Part shown: in pieces, positions 17,743 through 28,034 of the stretch
Position numbering within the stretch: position 1 is the stretch's first letter
How the letters are laid out: the number at the start of each line of letters is the position of its first letter
Assembly (NCBI GenBank): GCA_020853105.1
Contig: JADYZM010000040.1
Span: 1-64,000 of the forward strand
Direction: 5' to 3'
Length of the DNA stretch: 64,000 nt
DNA from: Flavobacteriales bacterium
Lineage (GTDB): Bacteria > Bacteroidota > Bacteroidia > Flavobacteriales_E > Vicingaceae
Made by a program: the position numbers and the translations under genes
Notes under the pieces: generated by a model
Database searches by the model: none
Told to the model about the DNA's origin: nothing
What the model saw: only the letters and a program-made list of their open reading frames with translations

Positions 17743-18274
17743 GACCATGGTCTTCTTCATGATTATGTCCATCACCTTTTGTTAATTTTTCTTCCTTTAT
17801 AAGCACACCATCAGCTTCAAAAGAGTAATTAATCTCCGGTTCTTTCACAGCATCAATTTCTTCTTGACTGGCTTCTGCATCTTTCAAATAATGTTTCAAT
17901 TCTTCAACTGATGTAGTATCGATACGAGCAATTCCTTCAACAAAAGCCATTCTTCCTGAAGCATCTTTTGGAACAAAAAACTCGTAGTCTTTAAAACTAA
18001 CTCGCATTTCCAGGTCGTTTCCTAAATCCAATGTCATCCAACAGCCTTTTTTCTGACAAACATCAGTTATTGGAGCCATCAGCTTGACTTGCAATGAATC
18101 TTTTCCATTAAATTTGGATAAAAATTCTGCAGCGGTTAGTGCACCATCTTCTGTGATGTCTTTCCCGTGTTTTGTAACAATAACTTCTATTTCTTCTTTA
18201 ACTTCTACAGGTTTTTCTTGATTTGAACAAGAATAAATAATTGATAACGATAATAGGGTGAGAATTTTTTTCAT
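17732..18274 (-). CDS. DUF4920-type lipoprotein with His-rich C terminus
   Basis: A 180-residue protein with a lipoprotein signal (LLSLSIIYSC, cysteine at 16). The domain LMAPITDVCQKKGCWMTLDLGND...MRVSFKDYEFFVPKDASG matches DUF4920, a Bacteroidota periplasmic domain with the invariant CxxxGCWM element. The C terminus GDGHNHEEDHGHEH is a metal-binding-like histidine cluster. It overlaps the downstream heme-motif lipoprotein by 11 bp. The pair suggests a periplasmic metal or redox function (copper, zinc or heme), which is inference. No regulator site is visible upstream. Confidence 0.78.
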   Translation of the reverse strand: MKKILTLLSLSIIYSCSNQEKPVEVKEEIEVIVTKHGKDITEDGALTAAEFLSKFNGKDSLQVKLMAPITDVCQKKGCWMTLDLGNDLEMRVSFKDYEFFVPKDASGRMAFVEGIARIDTTSVEELKHYLKDAEASQEEIDAVKEPEINYSFEADGVLIKEEKLTKGDGHNHEEDHGHEH

Positions 18275-18370
18275 GAGTTATTTTTTTTCAAATTTAACAG
18301 AATTACTCAAAAACGAAGTATTTTAAAACTGAATTTTATAAGAAAAATCTCATCGTCATAAAATTATTAA

Positions 18371-18378
18371 TACATTTG
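18371..18378 (+). promoter_or_regulatory. -7 promoter element TACATTTG
   Basis: Perfect TAnnTTTG match ending 18 bp before the ATG at 18397 of the secreted protein. Predicted transcription start near 18385. No convincing -33 TTG at the standard distance. Confidence 0.55.
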
Positions 18379-18396
18379 AAGATAAACTGATTTATT

Positions 18397-20301
18397 ATGA
18401 AATCTATTTTTACTTTTTTTATTGGCTTTTTGCTTATTACTAATGTTATCAAAGCACAAATTCCTGATGCAGGATTCACTTTTACAAGTGTTTGTTATGG
18501 TAGTGTAACGCAATTTACGGATACTTCCACAGGAACTCCATTAACTTTTTATTGGGATTTTGGAGATGGAAATACTTCAAACCTTCAAAATCCTTCAAAC
18601 CTATACAGTGCTCCAGGTGTTTATTCTGTTATGTTTGTTGCTACTAATGGGGGAGGCTCAGATACAACTTTCAATAATGTAACAGTTTTTTCTTTGCCAA
18701 TTGTAGATGCAGGAACTGATGTTGGTCTTTGTCCTGGCAGTAATTATATAATGAATGCCACAGCCAGTGGTAATGGGTTGTCATACACTTGGATTCCTGC
18801 AGGTGATGTTTCTAATCAAAACATTTTAAACCCTATTGCAACTCCTACTGCCAATACAAATTTTACTTTAATAGTAAATGACATTAACGGATGTGCGGCA
18901 AGTGACGCTATTTTCATTACAGTATATCCTTTGATTACTAATGGATTTAATACAGCTGATGTGTCGTGTAATGGCGGCTCAAATGGCTCAGCATCGGCAA
19001 TACCAACAGGAGGTACTCCACCGTACTATTACAATTGGACTAGCTTATCCTCTAATTCACAAACTGTTACGAATTTAGTAGCCGGCTCATACCCTGTTGA
19101 TATAAACGATGCAAACGGTTGTATGATTTCAGACGTCGCACAAATTAATCAACCTTTATTCGCATTAGACAATAGCTTTTTTATAACAGATGAAACTTGT
19201 TCGGGTACTCAAAATGGAATAATTGATGCTTATATCTCCGGTGGTACAGCTCCATACAACATTATTTGGTCGAATGGACAAATCGACACACTTCAAATAT
19301 CAAACTTATCTTCAGGAACATACATTGTTGATGTTATTGATTATAATTATTGTACTTTTTCAGATACTGCTTATATTTCTTTTGGAGCAAGCACTACTTC
19401 AATCTCAGGAAAAGTAAAATATCTATCCAACCCTATCAGTTCAGGTACAGTGTATTTATATAAAAAAGACACAGCAAACAATTTAACAAGTTACTATTCT
19501 GAAACTCAAGTTGATGGAAATGGAAATTACCAGTTTATTAGCTTTCCGGTTGGAACCTATGTTTTAAAAGCTTATGGTGATACAAATTTATACAATTGTG
19601 TCTCGACATACTATCCAAATACAGCCCTTTGGAGCCAAGCTTCCTCAGTTGCATTTGGCGGTTGTAATGATGTACTTATTAGTGTAGATATTGATTTAGT
19701 TGAACTACCATTAAATAGCGGTATAGGAATTATAAGCGGACAATTAATAGAGGGAGAGGGATTTGGACAGGGAACAAAAGCCCCCGGTGAGCCTATACCG
19801 GATATTGACATAACTGTTGACCAATCTCCCGGTGGACAAGTTATGGCTGCTACCGTTACTGATATTAATGGAAATTTCTTTACAGAAGGTTTGCCTTTCG
19901 GCACTTATACAGTAAATGCAGATATTTATGGATATACAATTAGTTTGGGGCAAATAACATTAGATGCAGCAAGCTCAACTTTTGATATTACACTTTGTAC
20001 AGATTCGTCCAATTTTGAAATAGACTCTTGCGATGGCACTCCTTTTTCAATACACAAGATTCAGAGAAATGAAAGAGCAATGATGTACCCAAACCCAACT
20101 AAAGACATGCTTCACATTGAATATAATGGCAAAAGCAATTTAACTGTTGTGATTTCTGATATTTCCGGAAAAGTAATTATGAATCATCAGTTCAGAAACA
20201 ATTATAACACAATAAATGTTTCCAGTTTGAGCAAAGGAATGTATTTAGTTCGGTTAAAAGATGACACTTTTGATTCTATACAAAAGTTGTTGATTGAATA
20301 A
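18397..20301 (+). CDS. T9SS-secreted protein with PKD and SprB-like repeats, 634 aa
   Basis: Signal peptide 1-20 (ITNVIKAQ). A PKD domain follows (~24-95: FYWDFGDGNTSN...PGVYSVMFVATN), then an Ig-like part (DAGTDVGLCPGSNY...), then two SprB-type repeats (DVSCNGGSNGSASAIPTGG...; DETCSGTQNGIIDAYISGG...) at ~188-325. Two carboxypeptidase-regulatory-like beta domains (SISGKVKYLS..; IISGQLIEGEG..) occupy ~335-535. The T9SS sorting domain starts at MMYPNPTKDMLHIEY and ends LSKGMYLVRL. SprB repeats are known from the mobile adhesin of gliding Flavobacterium, but this protein is far smaller. Function: probably surface adhesion. The gene ends at a bidirectional terminator. Confidence 0.87.
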   Translation: MKSIFTFFIGFLLITNVIKAQIPDAGFTFTSVCYGSVTQFTDTSTGTPLTFYWDFGDGNTSNLQNPSNLYSAPGVYSVMFVATNGGGSDTTFNNVTVFSLPIVDAGTDVGLCPGSNYIMNATASGNGLSYTWIPAGDVSNQNILNPIATPTANTNFTLIVNDINGCAASDAIFITVYPLITNGFNTADVSCNGGSNGSASAIPTGGTPPYYYNWTSLSSNSQTVTNLVAGSYPVDINDANGCMISDVAQINQPLFALDNSFFITDETCSGTQNGIIDAYISGGTAPYNIIWSNGQIDTLQISNLSSGTYIVDVIDYNYCTFSDTAYISFGASTTSISGKVKYLSNPISSGTVYLYKKDTANNLTSYYSETQVDGNGNYQFISFPVGTYVLKAYGDTNLYNCVSTYYPNTALWSQASSVAFGGCNDVLISVDIDLVELPLNSGIGIISGQLIEGEGFGQGTKAPGEPIPDIDITVDQSPGGQVMAATVTDINGNFFTEGLPFGTYTVNADIYGYTISLGQITLDAASSTFDITLCTDSSNFEIDSCDGTPFSIHKIQRNERAMMYPNPTKDMLHIEYNGKSNLTVVISDISGKVIMNHQFRNNYNTINVSSLSKGMYLVRLKDDTFDSIQKLLIE

Positions 20302-20315
20302 TATATCTCTAAAAC

Positions 20316-20347
20316 AAAAAAAGGTGAAGTTTTCTTCACCTTTTTTT

Positions 20348-20349
<2 letters not shown>
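20316..20349. terminator. Bidirectional intrinsic terminator between T9SS gene and ligA
   Basis: GGTGAAG (20323-20329) pairs with CTTCACC (20334-20340) around a 4-base loop, extended by A7 on the left and T9 on the right. It gives a stem plus T-run on both strands and so can stop both convergent genes. Confidence 0.85.
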
Positions 20350-22438
<2,089 letters not shown>

Positions 22439-22442
22439 CTAT

Positions 22443-23102
22443 ATGAAAAAATTAGAAGAAGGTATCCAATTATTCAATCAAACTGAGTATGAAAAAGCGA
22501 TTATTGTTTTATCTGAGTTTTTACTTTCTAATCCAAACCATGCTGACGGTTTGTTTTACAGAGGCATCTGTTTAAGAAAAGTAAACCGCTTTAATGAGTC
22601 GATAGAAGATTTTAATGCAATTTTAATTAAACTACCCGATGAACCAACTTTGCTCTGTGAACGAGCAATTTCTTTATTTAAAAATCAACAAATAAATCTT
22701 GCATTGAATGATCTGGATAGAGCTGTAATTTTAGATTCTAAAAATCCATTCAGATATACAAGTAGAGCATTTATTAGAGCAAATATTGATATTGACGGAG
22801 CCATTTCTGATTATCAAAAAGCTATTGAATTAGACCCTTCTGACGAAATTGCGTATAACAATTTGGGTTTGCTTCAAGAACAGAGGGGAAATTATAAGGA
22901 AGCTAAAAAAAGTTTTGATAAATCCAATCAGATTATTGGGTATGAGCCTGAAAATAGACTTGATTCTTCAGCTTCAAAAGTATTAGAAGAAAAAATTGAT
23001 ACTGAAAAATTGAATACTTGGAACATTGTAAAGGGTGTTTTTACATCTAGTAAAATCCGCAATGAATATTTTGGATATATAGTTAACTTCTTCAAAAACT
23101 AA
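22443..23102 (+). CDS. TPR repeat protein, 219 aa
   Basis: A tandem tetratricopeptide protein with no signal peptide, so probably cytosolic. Repeats run from about residue 3 to 165 with the classic alternation of large and small residues (for example GDYEKA-like EYEKAIIVLSEFL, and AIELDPSDEIAYNNLGLL). TPRs mediate protein binding; no enzymatic domain is present. I start at 22443 (MKKLEEG) rather than the ATG at 22419, because the first repeat starts directly there and the -7 element at 22414-22421 lies in front. Overlaps the convergent CWC gene by 4 bp at its end. Confidence 0.8.
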   Translation: MKKLEEGIQLFNQTEYEKAIIVLSEFLLSNPNHADGLFYRGICLRKVNRFNESIEDFNAILIKLPDEPTLLCERAISLFKNQQINLALNDLDRAVILDSKNPFRYTSRAFIRANIDIDGAISDYQKAIELDPSDEIAYNNLGLLQEQRGNYKEAKKSFDKSNQIIGYEPENRLDSSASKVLEEKIDTEKLNTWNIVKGVFTSSKIRNEYFGYIVNFFKN

Positions 23103-23311
23103 GAAACATTAGTGTTGAGTTGCTTTGAGAGAGAAACTATACAGTTTTGACAAAGACAGTTGTCGTAGTTTTTTCTCAAATATGCTAAAGTTTCTTTACT
23201 CAATTGATAATTTTCGCACCAACAGCCGCTTTCAAAGTTTTGGCAGTCAAAATATTTATCGCATTTTGAGCACCTTTTCTTCGTTGTTTTAATATTATTT
23301 TCGATGTTCAA
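23099..23311 (-). CDS. Cysteine-rich CWC-type small protein, 70 aa
   Basis: Nine cysteines in 70 residues, arranged CSKCDKYFDC...SGCWCENY...CLCQNC, matching the cysteine-rich CWC family, presumably zinc-binding. The start is TTG at 23311, within the end of folB (17-bp overlap); no ATG gives the first zinc cysteine. Function unknown. Its 3' end overlaps the convergent TPR gene by 4 bp. Confidence 0.75.
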   Translation of the reverse strand: MNIENNIKTTKKRCSKCDKYFDCQNFESGCWCENYQLSKETLAYLRKNYDNCLCQNCIVSLSKQLNTNVS

Positions 23312-23654
23312 CGAGTTTTACAGCTACTGCATCAATATGTCCGCCCAGTGGTGGATTTAATTTTGAAATTTTTATAGAAACTGTTTGAATGGTTTTAAAT
23401 TGGTCGAGCAAACTTTTAATACACCTTCCGGCAACATGTTCCAATAATTTTGATGGAATTTCCATCTCTTTTTTTATAGTTTGAAAAACAGTTTGGTAGT
23501 TTACGGTGTCCGACAAGTGGTCAGATAGTGATGCTCTACTTAAATCTAAATCGAGCTCAACGTCTATCAAAAAATGAGTGCCTATCTGAGTTTCTTCTTT
23601 AAAACATCCGTGATAAGCATAAATTTTAATTCCTTCTACAACTATTTTTCCCAT
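23295..23654 (-). CDS. folB: Dihydroneopterin aldolase
   Basis: Cleaves dihydroneopterin to 6-hydroxymethyl-dihydropterin and glycolaldehyde in folate synthesis. The 119-residue product has the family landmarks YAYHGCFKEE at 12-21, the VNYQTVF substrate region, KLLEHVAGR and the C-terminal ISKLNPPLGGHIDAVAV. It lies 13 bp downstream of glnS on the same strand, so it is likely co-transcribed with glnS and gltX. Confidence 0.92.
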   Translation of the reverse strand: MGKIVVEGIKIYAYHGCFKEETQIGTHFLIDVELDLDLSRASLSDHLSDTVNYQTVFQTIKKEMEIPSKLLEHVAGRCIKSLLDQFKTIQTVSIKISKLNPPLGGHIDAVAVKLVEHRK

Positions 23655-23667
23655 GGATAAATAAAAA

Positions 23668-25344
23668 TTACCAGCCCTCTTTGAGTGTAACTGTTCTGTT
23701 AAAAATTAATTTTTCTGCAGTTGAGTTTTTATCTACACAAAAATATCCTATTCGTTGAAATTGATACCTTTCAAGAGGTTTTGCATCAAGTAAAGCCATT
23801 TCAACTTTGCAGTTTTTTAGTACGGTTAAAGAATTAAGATTTATCAATGTTTTGAAATCTATTTCTTTATCTGAATCAGGCGATTCGACAGTAAACAATC
23901 GGTCGTAAATATTAACCTCTGCGTTAACACAGTGAGTTGCACTTACCCAATGTAAAGTTCCTTGAACTTTTCGTTTGCTTTCTTCTGTTCCGCTACCGCT
24001 CTTGCTTTTGGAGTCATAACTGCATCTGATTTCGACAATTTTGCCATCAGAATTTTTAATAACTTCTTCGCCTTTGATGATGTATCCGTGCTTTAAACGT
24101 ACCTCTTTGCCAATACCAAGTTTAAAAACTTTATTCGGACAATCTTCTAAAAAATCATCTTGTTCAATATAAATTTCTCTGGAAAAAATCAAGTTTCTAT
24201 TTCCTGCAGATTCATCTTCAGGATTATTTTCTGCAATAATATTTTCTGTCTGACCCTCTGGGTAATTGGTAAGCACTAGTTTTAAAGGATTCAAAACAGC
24301 CATAACTCGATGAGTTGACTTGTTTAAATCTGTTCTGATACAAGATTCAAGAAGTGCAACATCAATAATGTTATCTCGCTTTGAAACACCGGCTTTATCA
24401 ATAAAATCACGAATAGACGTTGGCGTGTATCCTCTCCTTCTAAGCCCTGATATTGTTGGCATTCTGGGGTCATCCCAACCGTCAACAATTTTTTCATCAA
24501 CCAATTGCATGAGTTTTCTTTTGCTCATCACGGTATAGTTAAGATTCATTCTTGAAAATTCACGTTGCTTTGGTCGTAGTTTGCCGGAATCATAAACTTG
24601 ATCTAAAAACCAATCGTAAAGTTCTCTATGAGGTTTAAATTCAAGTGAACAAAGAGAATGTGAAATTTTTTCAATATAGTCTGATTCGCCATGAGCCCAA
24701 TCATACATAGGATAAATACACCAATTGTTTGCAGTTCTGTGATGGTGTTTATGCATTACTCGATACATGATTGGATCTCGCATCAACATATTGGTGTGTT
24801 TCATATCAATTTTGGCTCTTAACACATGCTCCCCTTCTTTAAATTCGCCCTTTTTCATTTTTGTAAAAAGTTCTAAATTTTCCTCAACAGTTCTATTTCT
24901 GAAAGGACTGTCTGTTCCTGGTTGAGTTGGTGTACCTTTTTGCTCTGCCATTTCCTCAGAAGATTGTGAATCTATGTATGCCTTTCCATTTTTTATCATT
25001 TGAACTGCCCACTCATACAGTTGACTAAAATAGTCGGAGGAATAACATTCTTCAGCCCATTGAAATCCCATCCAATTCAAATCAAATTTAATGGCATCAA
25101 CAAATTCTTGCTCTTCTTTTGATGGGTTGGTATCGTCAAATCGAAGATTTACGGGTGCATTGTATTTCTCTCCCAATCCAAAATTCAAACAAAAAGCTTT
25201 GGCATGTCCAATATGTAAATATCCATTGGGTTCGGGTGGAAATCTAAACTTGAGTTGATTTACAGAATAACCGTTTGTTAAATCTTCTTCAACAATTTGT
25301 TCGATAAAATTAAGGGCTTTGTAATTTTCGTTAGTTTTTTCCAT
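23668..25344 (-). CDS. glnS: Glutamine-tRNA ligase
   Basis: Charges tRNA-Gln with glutamine. Class I signature PPEPNGYLHIGHAKA has HIGH at 44-47; the KMSKS counterpart reads VMSKRKL. The C-terminal anticodon-binding beta-barrels include a run of ~20 residues around 455-470 with Ser/Gly content. Length 558 agrees with E. coli GlnRS (554). Bacteroidota acquired GlnRS from eukaryote-like sources via transfer, so co-occurrence with GluRS is usual. Its start codon shares one base with the gltX stop. Confidence 0.96.
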   Translation of the reverse strand: MEKTNENYKALNFIEQIVEEDLTNGYSVNQLKFRFPPEPNGYLHIGHAKAFCLNFGLGEKYNAPVNLRFDDTNPSKEEQEFVDAIKFDLNWMGFQWAEECYSSDYFSQLYEWAVQMIKNGKAYIDSQSSEEMAEQKGTPTQPGTDSPFRNRTVEENLELFTKMKKGEFKEGEHVLRAKIDMKHTNMLMRDPIMYRVMHKHHHRTANNWCIYPMYDWAHGESDYIEKISHSLCSLEFKPHRELYDWFLDQVYDSGKLRPKQREFSRMNLNYTVMSKRKLMQLVDEKIVDGWDDPRMPTISGLRRRGYTPTSIRDFIDKAGVSKRDNIIDVALLESCIRTDLNKSTHRVMAVLNPLKLVLTNYPEGQTENIIAENNPEDESAGNRNLIFSREIYIEQDDFLEDCPNKVFKLGIGKEVRLKHGYIIKGEEVIKNSDGKIVEIRCSYDSKSKSGSGTEESKRKVQGTLHWVSATHCVNAEVNIYDRLFTVESPDSDKEIDFKTLINLNSLTVLKNCKVEMALLDAKPLERYQFQRIGYFCVDKNSTAEKLIFNRTVTLKEGW

Positions 25345-26888
25345 TATACGATTGACTCTTTGTTTATATTTTGAATGGCATATTTTAACCGTTCAATACT
25401 TTCTTCTTTTCCAATTATTTCCATAATTTCAAACAACTGTGGACCTCCTCCTTGTCCGGTTATTGACAGTCGGATAGCAATCATGGCAACACCAAACCCA
25501 ATTCCATTGTCTTCTACATATTTTTTGAAAGTGGTTTCTAAGTTTGCCGCAGTAAAATCAGATGCCGAAAACAACAAAACTAAATCAGAAACAATTTTTG
25601 CAGAATCGTCTTTCCATTTTTTCTTAACGGTTTCTGCATCATAGGTTTTGGGAGCATCAAAGAAATACGTTCCTTTTTCTAAAATGTCTTTTAAAAAGGT
25701 AGCTCTTTCTTTCATTAATCTGCAAACTGAAATCAAATACGTATCGCTCAAACTTGAAATTCCATTCAGTGCCAATATTGGCTTCAAAAGTGTTGCTAAT
25801 TCTACATCAGATTTTGCACGAAGATAGTTTTCGTTAAACCATTTTGTTTTTTCAGGGTCAAATTTTGAACCTGATTTTCCAACTTTTTCCAACGAAAACG
25901 AATGAATCAATTCGGGTAAAGAAAACATCTCTTGTTCTGTGCCTGGATTCCAACCCAACAGAGCCAACATGTTGATTACAGCTTCGGGGAAATACCCGCC
26001 CTCTCTGTATCCTGAAAATAATTCTCCTTCGGAAGATTTCCATTCTATTGGAAATACAGGAAATCCAAGCCTATCGCCATCACGTTTACTCAGTTTTCCG
26101 TTTCCATCTGGTTTGAGTATCAATGGAAGATGAGCAAATTCAGGCATCACATTTTCCCAACCCAAAAATTGATATAACAGCACATGAAGTGGGCATGAAG
26201 GCAGCCACTCTTCACCACGTATAACATGGGATATTTTCATCAAATAGTCGTCAACTACATTTGCCATGTGATAAGTTGGCATTTCATCTGATTTGTATAA
26301 AACTTTATCATCTAAATTTGATGAGTCAACAACCACCCAACCCCTAATAATATCTTTGAATTTTATTTCTATATTTTTAGGAATTTTTACTCGAACAACG
26401 TACGAATTACCCGATTCAATTTTTTGCTGAACTTCTTCTGCCGATAAGGTTAACGAGTTTTTCATTGTGTTTCTTGTAACAGAATCGTATTGCTGAGATG
26501 AACTTCCAGCTATTTTCTGTCTTTCTCGCATGGCTTCCAATTCTTCAGGTGTATCAAAAGCATAATAAGCATGCCCTGATTCAAGCAATTGGTCAACATA
26601 TTTTTTATAAATTCCTAATTTGCATCTCTCGGATTGACGGTATGGTTCAAAACTACCTCCAATTCCAACTCCTTCGTCAAAAGTTAATCCACACCATTTT
26701 AAGGACTCTAAAATATATTCTTCTGCTCCTGGCACATAACGGGTTTGGTCGGTGTCTTCTATCCTCAGTAAAAAATCTCCTCCATTTTTCTTTGCAAATA
26801 AATAATTATAAAGTGCTGTTCTAACTCCACCAATGTGCAAAGGTCCTGTTGGACTGGGTGCAAATCTTACTCGTACTTTTCTTTCCAT
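25344..26888 (-). CDS. gltX: Glutamate-tRNA ligase
   Basis: Charges tRNA-Glu. The class I signature APSPTGPLHIGG has HIG(G) at 18-21; the KMSKS motif reads KLSKRDG near residue 270. Length 514 is typical of bacterial GluRS. The GlnRS gene follows with a 1-bp overlap, and folB and the CWC gene come next, forming a compact minus-strand operon. A -7 element lies about 20 bp upstream. Confidence 0.96.
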   Translation of the reverse strand: MERKVRVRFAPSPTGPLHIGGVRTALYNYLFAKKNGGDFLLRIEDTDQTRYVPGAEEYILESLKWCGLTFDEGVGIGGSFEPYRQSERCKLGIYKKYVDQLLESGHAYYAFDTPEELEAMRERQKIAGSSSQQYDSVTRNTMKNSLTLSAEEVQQKIESGNSYVVRVKIPKNIEIKFKDIIRGWVVVDSSNLDDKVLYKSDEMPTYHMANVVDDYLMKISHVIRGEEWLPSCPLHVLLYQFLGWENVMPEFAHLPLILKPDGNGKLSKRDGDRLGFPVFPIEWKSSEGELFSGYREGGYFPEAVINMLALLGWNPGTEQEMFSLPELIHSFSLEKVGKSGSKFDPEKTKWFNENYLRAKSDVELATLLKPILALNGISSLSDTYLISVCRLMKERATFLKDILEKGTYFFDAPKTYDAETVKKKWKDDSAKIVSDLVLLFSASDFTAANLETTFKKYVEDNGIGFGVAMIAIRLSITGQGGGPQLFEIMEIIGKEESIERLKYAIQNINKESIV

Positions 26889-26907
26889 GAAATATTTTTT
26901 GAGGCTG

Positions 26908-26915
26908 CAAATATA
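26908..26915 (-). promoter_or_regulatory. -7 promoter element TATATTTG for gltX operon
   Basis: The minus strand reads TATATTTG here, 20 bp before the gltX ATG, a perfect TAnnTTTG match. No -33 TTG is placed at the usual spacing. Confidence 0.55.
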
Positions 26916-27077
26916 CTAAAATCAACAAAAAATGCCTTTGTAATTAAGAATATAACGGCTTAAGAAAAAGAATAATTTATAGTAAATTTGACTTTTTTTT
27001 AATGATTACAAGGTTAATTTGAGGAATTGAGGAATAGAAGGGGGGTAAGTTTATTTAAAATAAATACAAGCCTTGGG

Positions 27078-27102
27078 CAAAATGTTTAGATTAAACATTT
27101 TG
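27078..27102. repeat. Perfect inverted repeat overlapping a stop codon
   Basis: CAAAATGTTTA (27078-27088) and its exact complement TAAACATTTTG (27092-27102) flank 3 bases. The stop codon of the DUF202 gene (27091-27093) sits in the loop and right arm. There is no T-run on the minus strand, so it may be a transcript-end stabiliser or binding site rather than a terminator. Confidence 0.65.
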
Positions 27103-27468
27103 TATTAAAAAAACAACTAAAATACTACCTCCAACTAATAAGACCAATGTGATGAAAAAAAGTAGAAAATTATTGGGTTTAAATCTGTTTTCAAAGAGTT
27201 CCTTTTCATGAATCTTATATTGAACAAAGGAAAAAAATGAGATTAGTACTCCTAGAATTATCATTGTAATACCAACAATTTTAGAAAAAGATTTTGTAGA
27301 TGTATTATGACTTTCTATTAAAGCAGAAAAATCACCGGCAAAAAGAGAAAACTTAACAATAACAAACCCGAGACCCATTAAAGCAATACTTGTTCTTACC
27401 CATGATAAAAAAGTACGCTCGTTGGCTTGATGCTCTCTGGATTTATCAAAAGTTTTATTGCTATCCAT
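27091..27468 (-). CDS. DUF202/YidH-type membrane protein, 125 aa
   Basis: A small inner-membrane protein with three hydrophobic segments (around 27-43, 66-84 and 102-122). The start QANERTFLSWVRTSIALMGLGFVIVKF is the characteristic first block of the DUF202 (YidH) family. Function unknown. It stands alone, with the gltX promoter region upstream and a 3' palindrome over its stop. Confidence 0.85.
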   Translation of the reverse strand: MDSNKTFDKSREHQANERTFLSWVRTSIALMGLGFVIVKFSLFAGDFSALIESHNTSTKSFSKIVGITMIILGVLISFFSFVQYKIHEKELFENRFKPNNFLLFFITLVLLVGGSILVVFLIQNV

Positions 27469-27605
27469 ACTACAAAATTAAAAAAATGAATGAACTAATA
27501 TAATCAATCAGTTCAAAAAATGGGAGTTGAAGAATGGCTAAACAATGATAATTTTTAATGAAAATAACAGCATAATCTTGTAGTCAACATTGTTATTTTT
27601 AACTT

Positions 27606-27613
27606 TATATTTG
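27606..27613 (+). promoter_or_regulatory. -7 promoter element TATATTTG
   Basis: Perfect TAnnTTTG match 14 bp before the ATG of the lipoprotein at 27628; it would drive the lipoprotein/M14 peptidase pair. Confidence 0.55.
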
Positions 27614-27627
27614 GGAAAATAAATTTT

Positions 27628-28023
27628 ATGAAAACAAATGCTGTTTTTTTGTTTTTACTATTTTTTGTTTTTTTTTCTTGTACATCAACAAAAACAAACA
27701 ATAATCTTGGTAAAGAAAATTGCAACCTGAATAAAATTAAAATAAAACTGTCCGAATTTGATGAAAATGGTCTTATAGGAGACGAGGATGGAAAAGTAGC
27801 CTTAGAATATGAATTTTGTGTGCCAAACAATAACGAAGTGTTGAATGAAATAAAAGAAATTGATTCAGGCATTAAACCTGTAAAAGGAAAAGGACGAACA
27901 AAATGCTCAGAAAATTCTATTTTACTTATAGGAAACAGCCACCAAAAGGATATTAAAAAAATATTATGCAAACTCTCTCAATTAGAATATATTACAGAAA
28001 TCAATCCCGTTTATTGGGAATAA
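27628..28023 (+). CDS. Small lipoprotein, 131 aa, unknown
   Basis: A lipobox, FFVFFSC (cysteine ~18), follows a long hydrophobic stretch, so the protein is probably anchored to a membrane facing the periplasm or surface. The remainder is acidic/basic mixed with four further cysteines and no domain I recognise. It is 11 bp upstream of the M14 peptidase gene in the same direction and likely shares its transcript, so a role with that peptidase is conceivable. Confidence 0.7.
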   Translation: MKTNAVFLFLLFFVFFSCTSTKTNNNLGKENCNLNKIKIKLSEFDENGLIGDEDGKVALEYEFCVPNNNEVLNEIKEIDSGIKPVKGKGRTKCSENSILLIGNSHQKDIKKILCKLSQLEYITEINPVYWE

Positions 28024-28034
28024 AACTTAAAATT

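Noticed and set aside
23904-24010. Possible frameshift in glnS where the chain is rich in Ser/Gly/Lys (DSKSKSGSGTEESKRK)
   Set aside because: The frame stays open into a well-matching C-terminal barrel and total length fits GlnRS; this is a normal loop.
27555-27971. Minus-strand 138-codon frame
   Set aside because: It is antisense to the lipoprotein with a lipobox and -7 promoter; no start context or family features.
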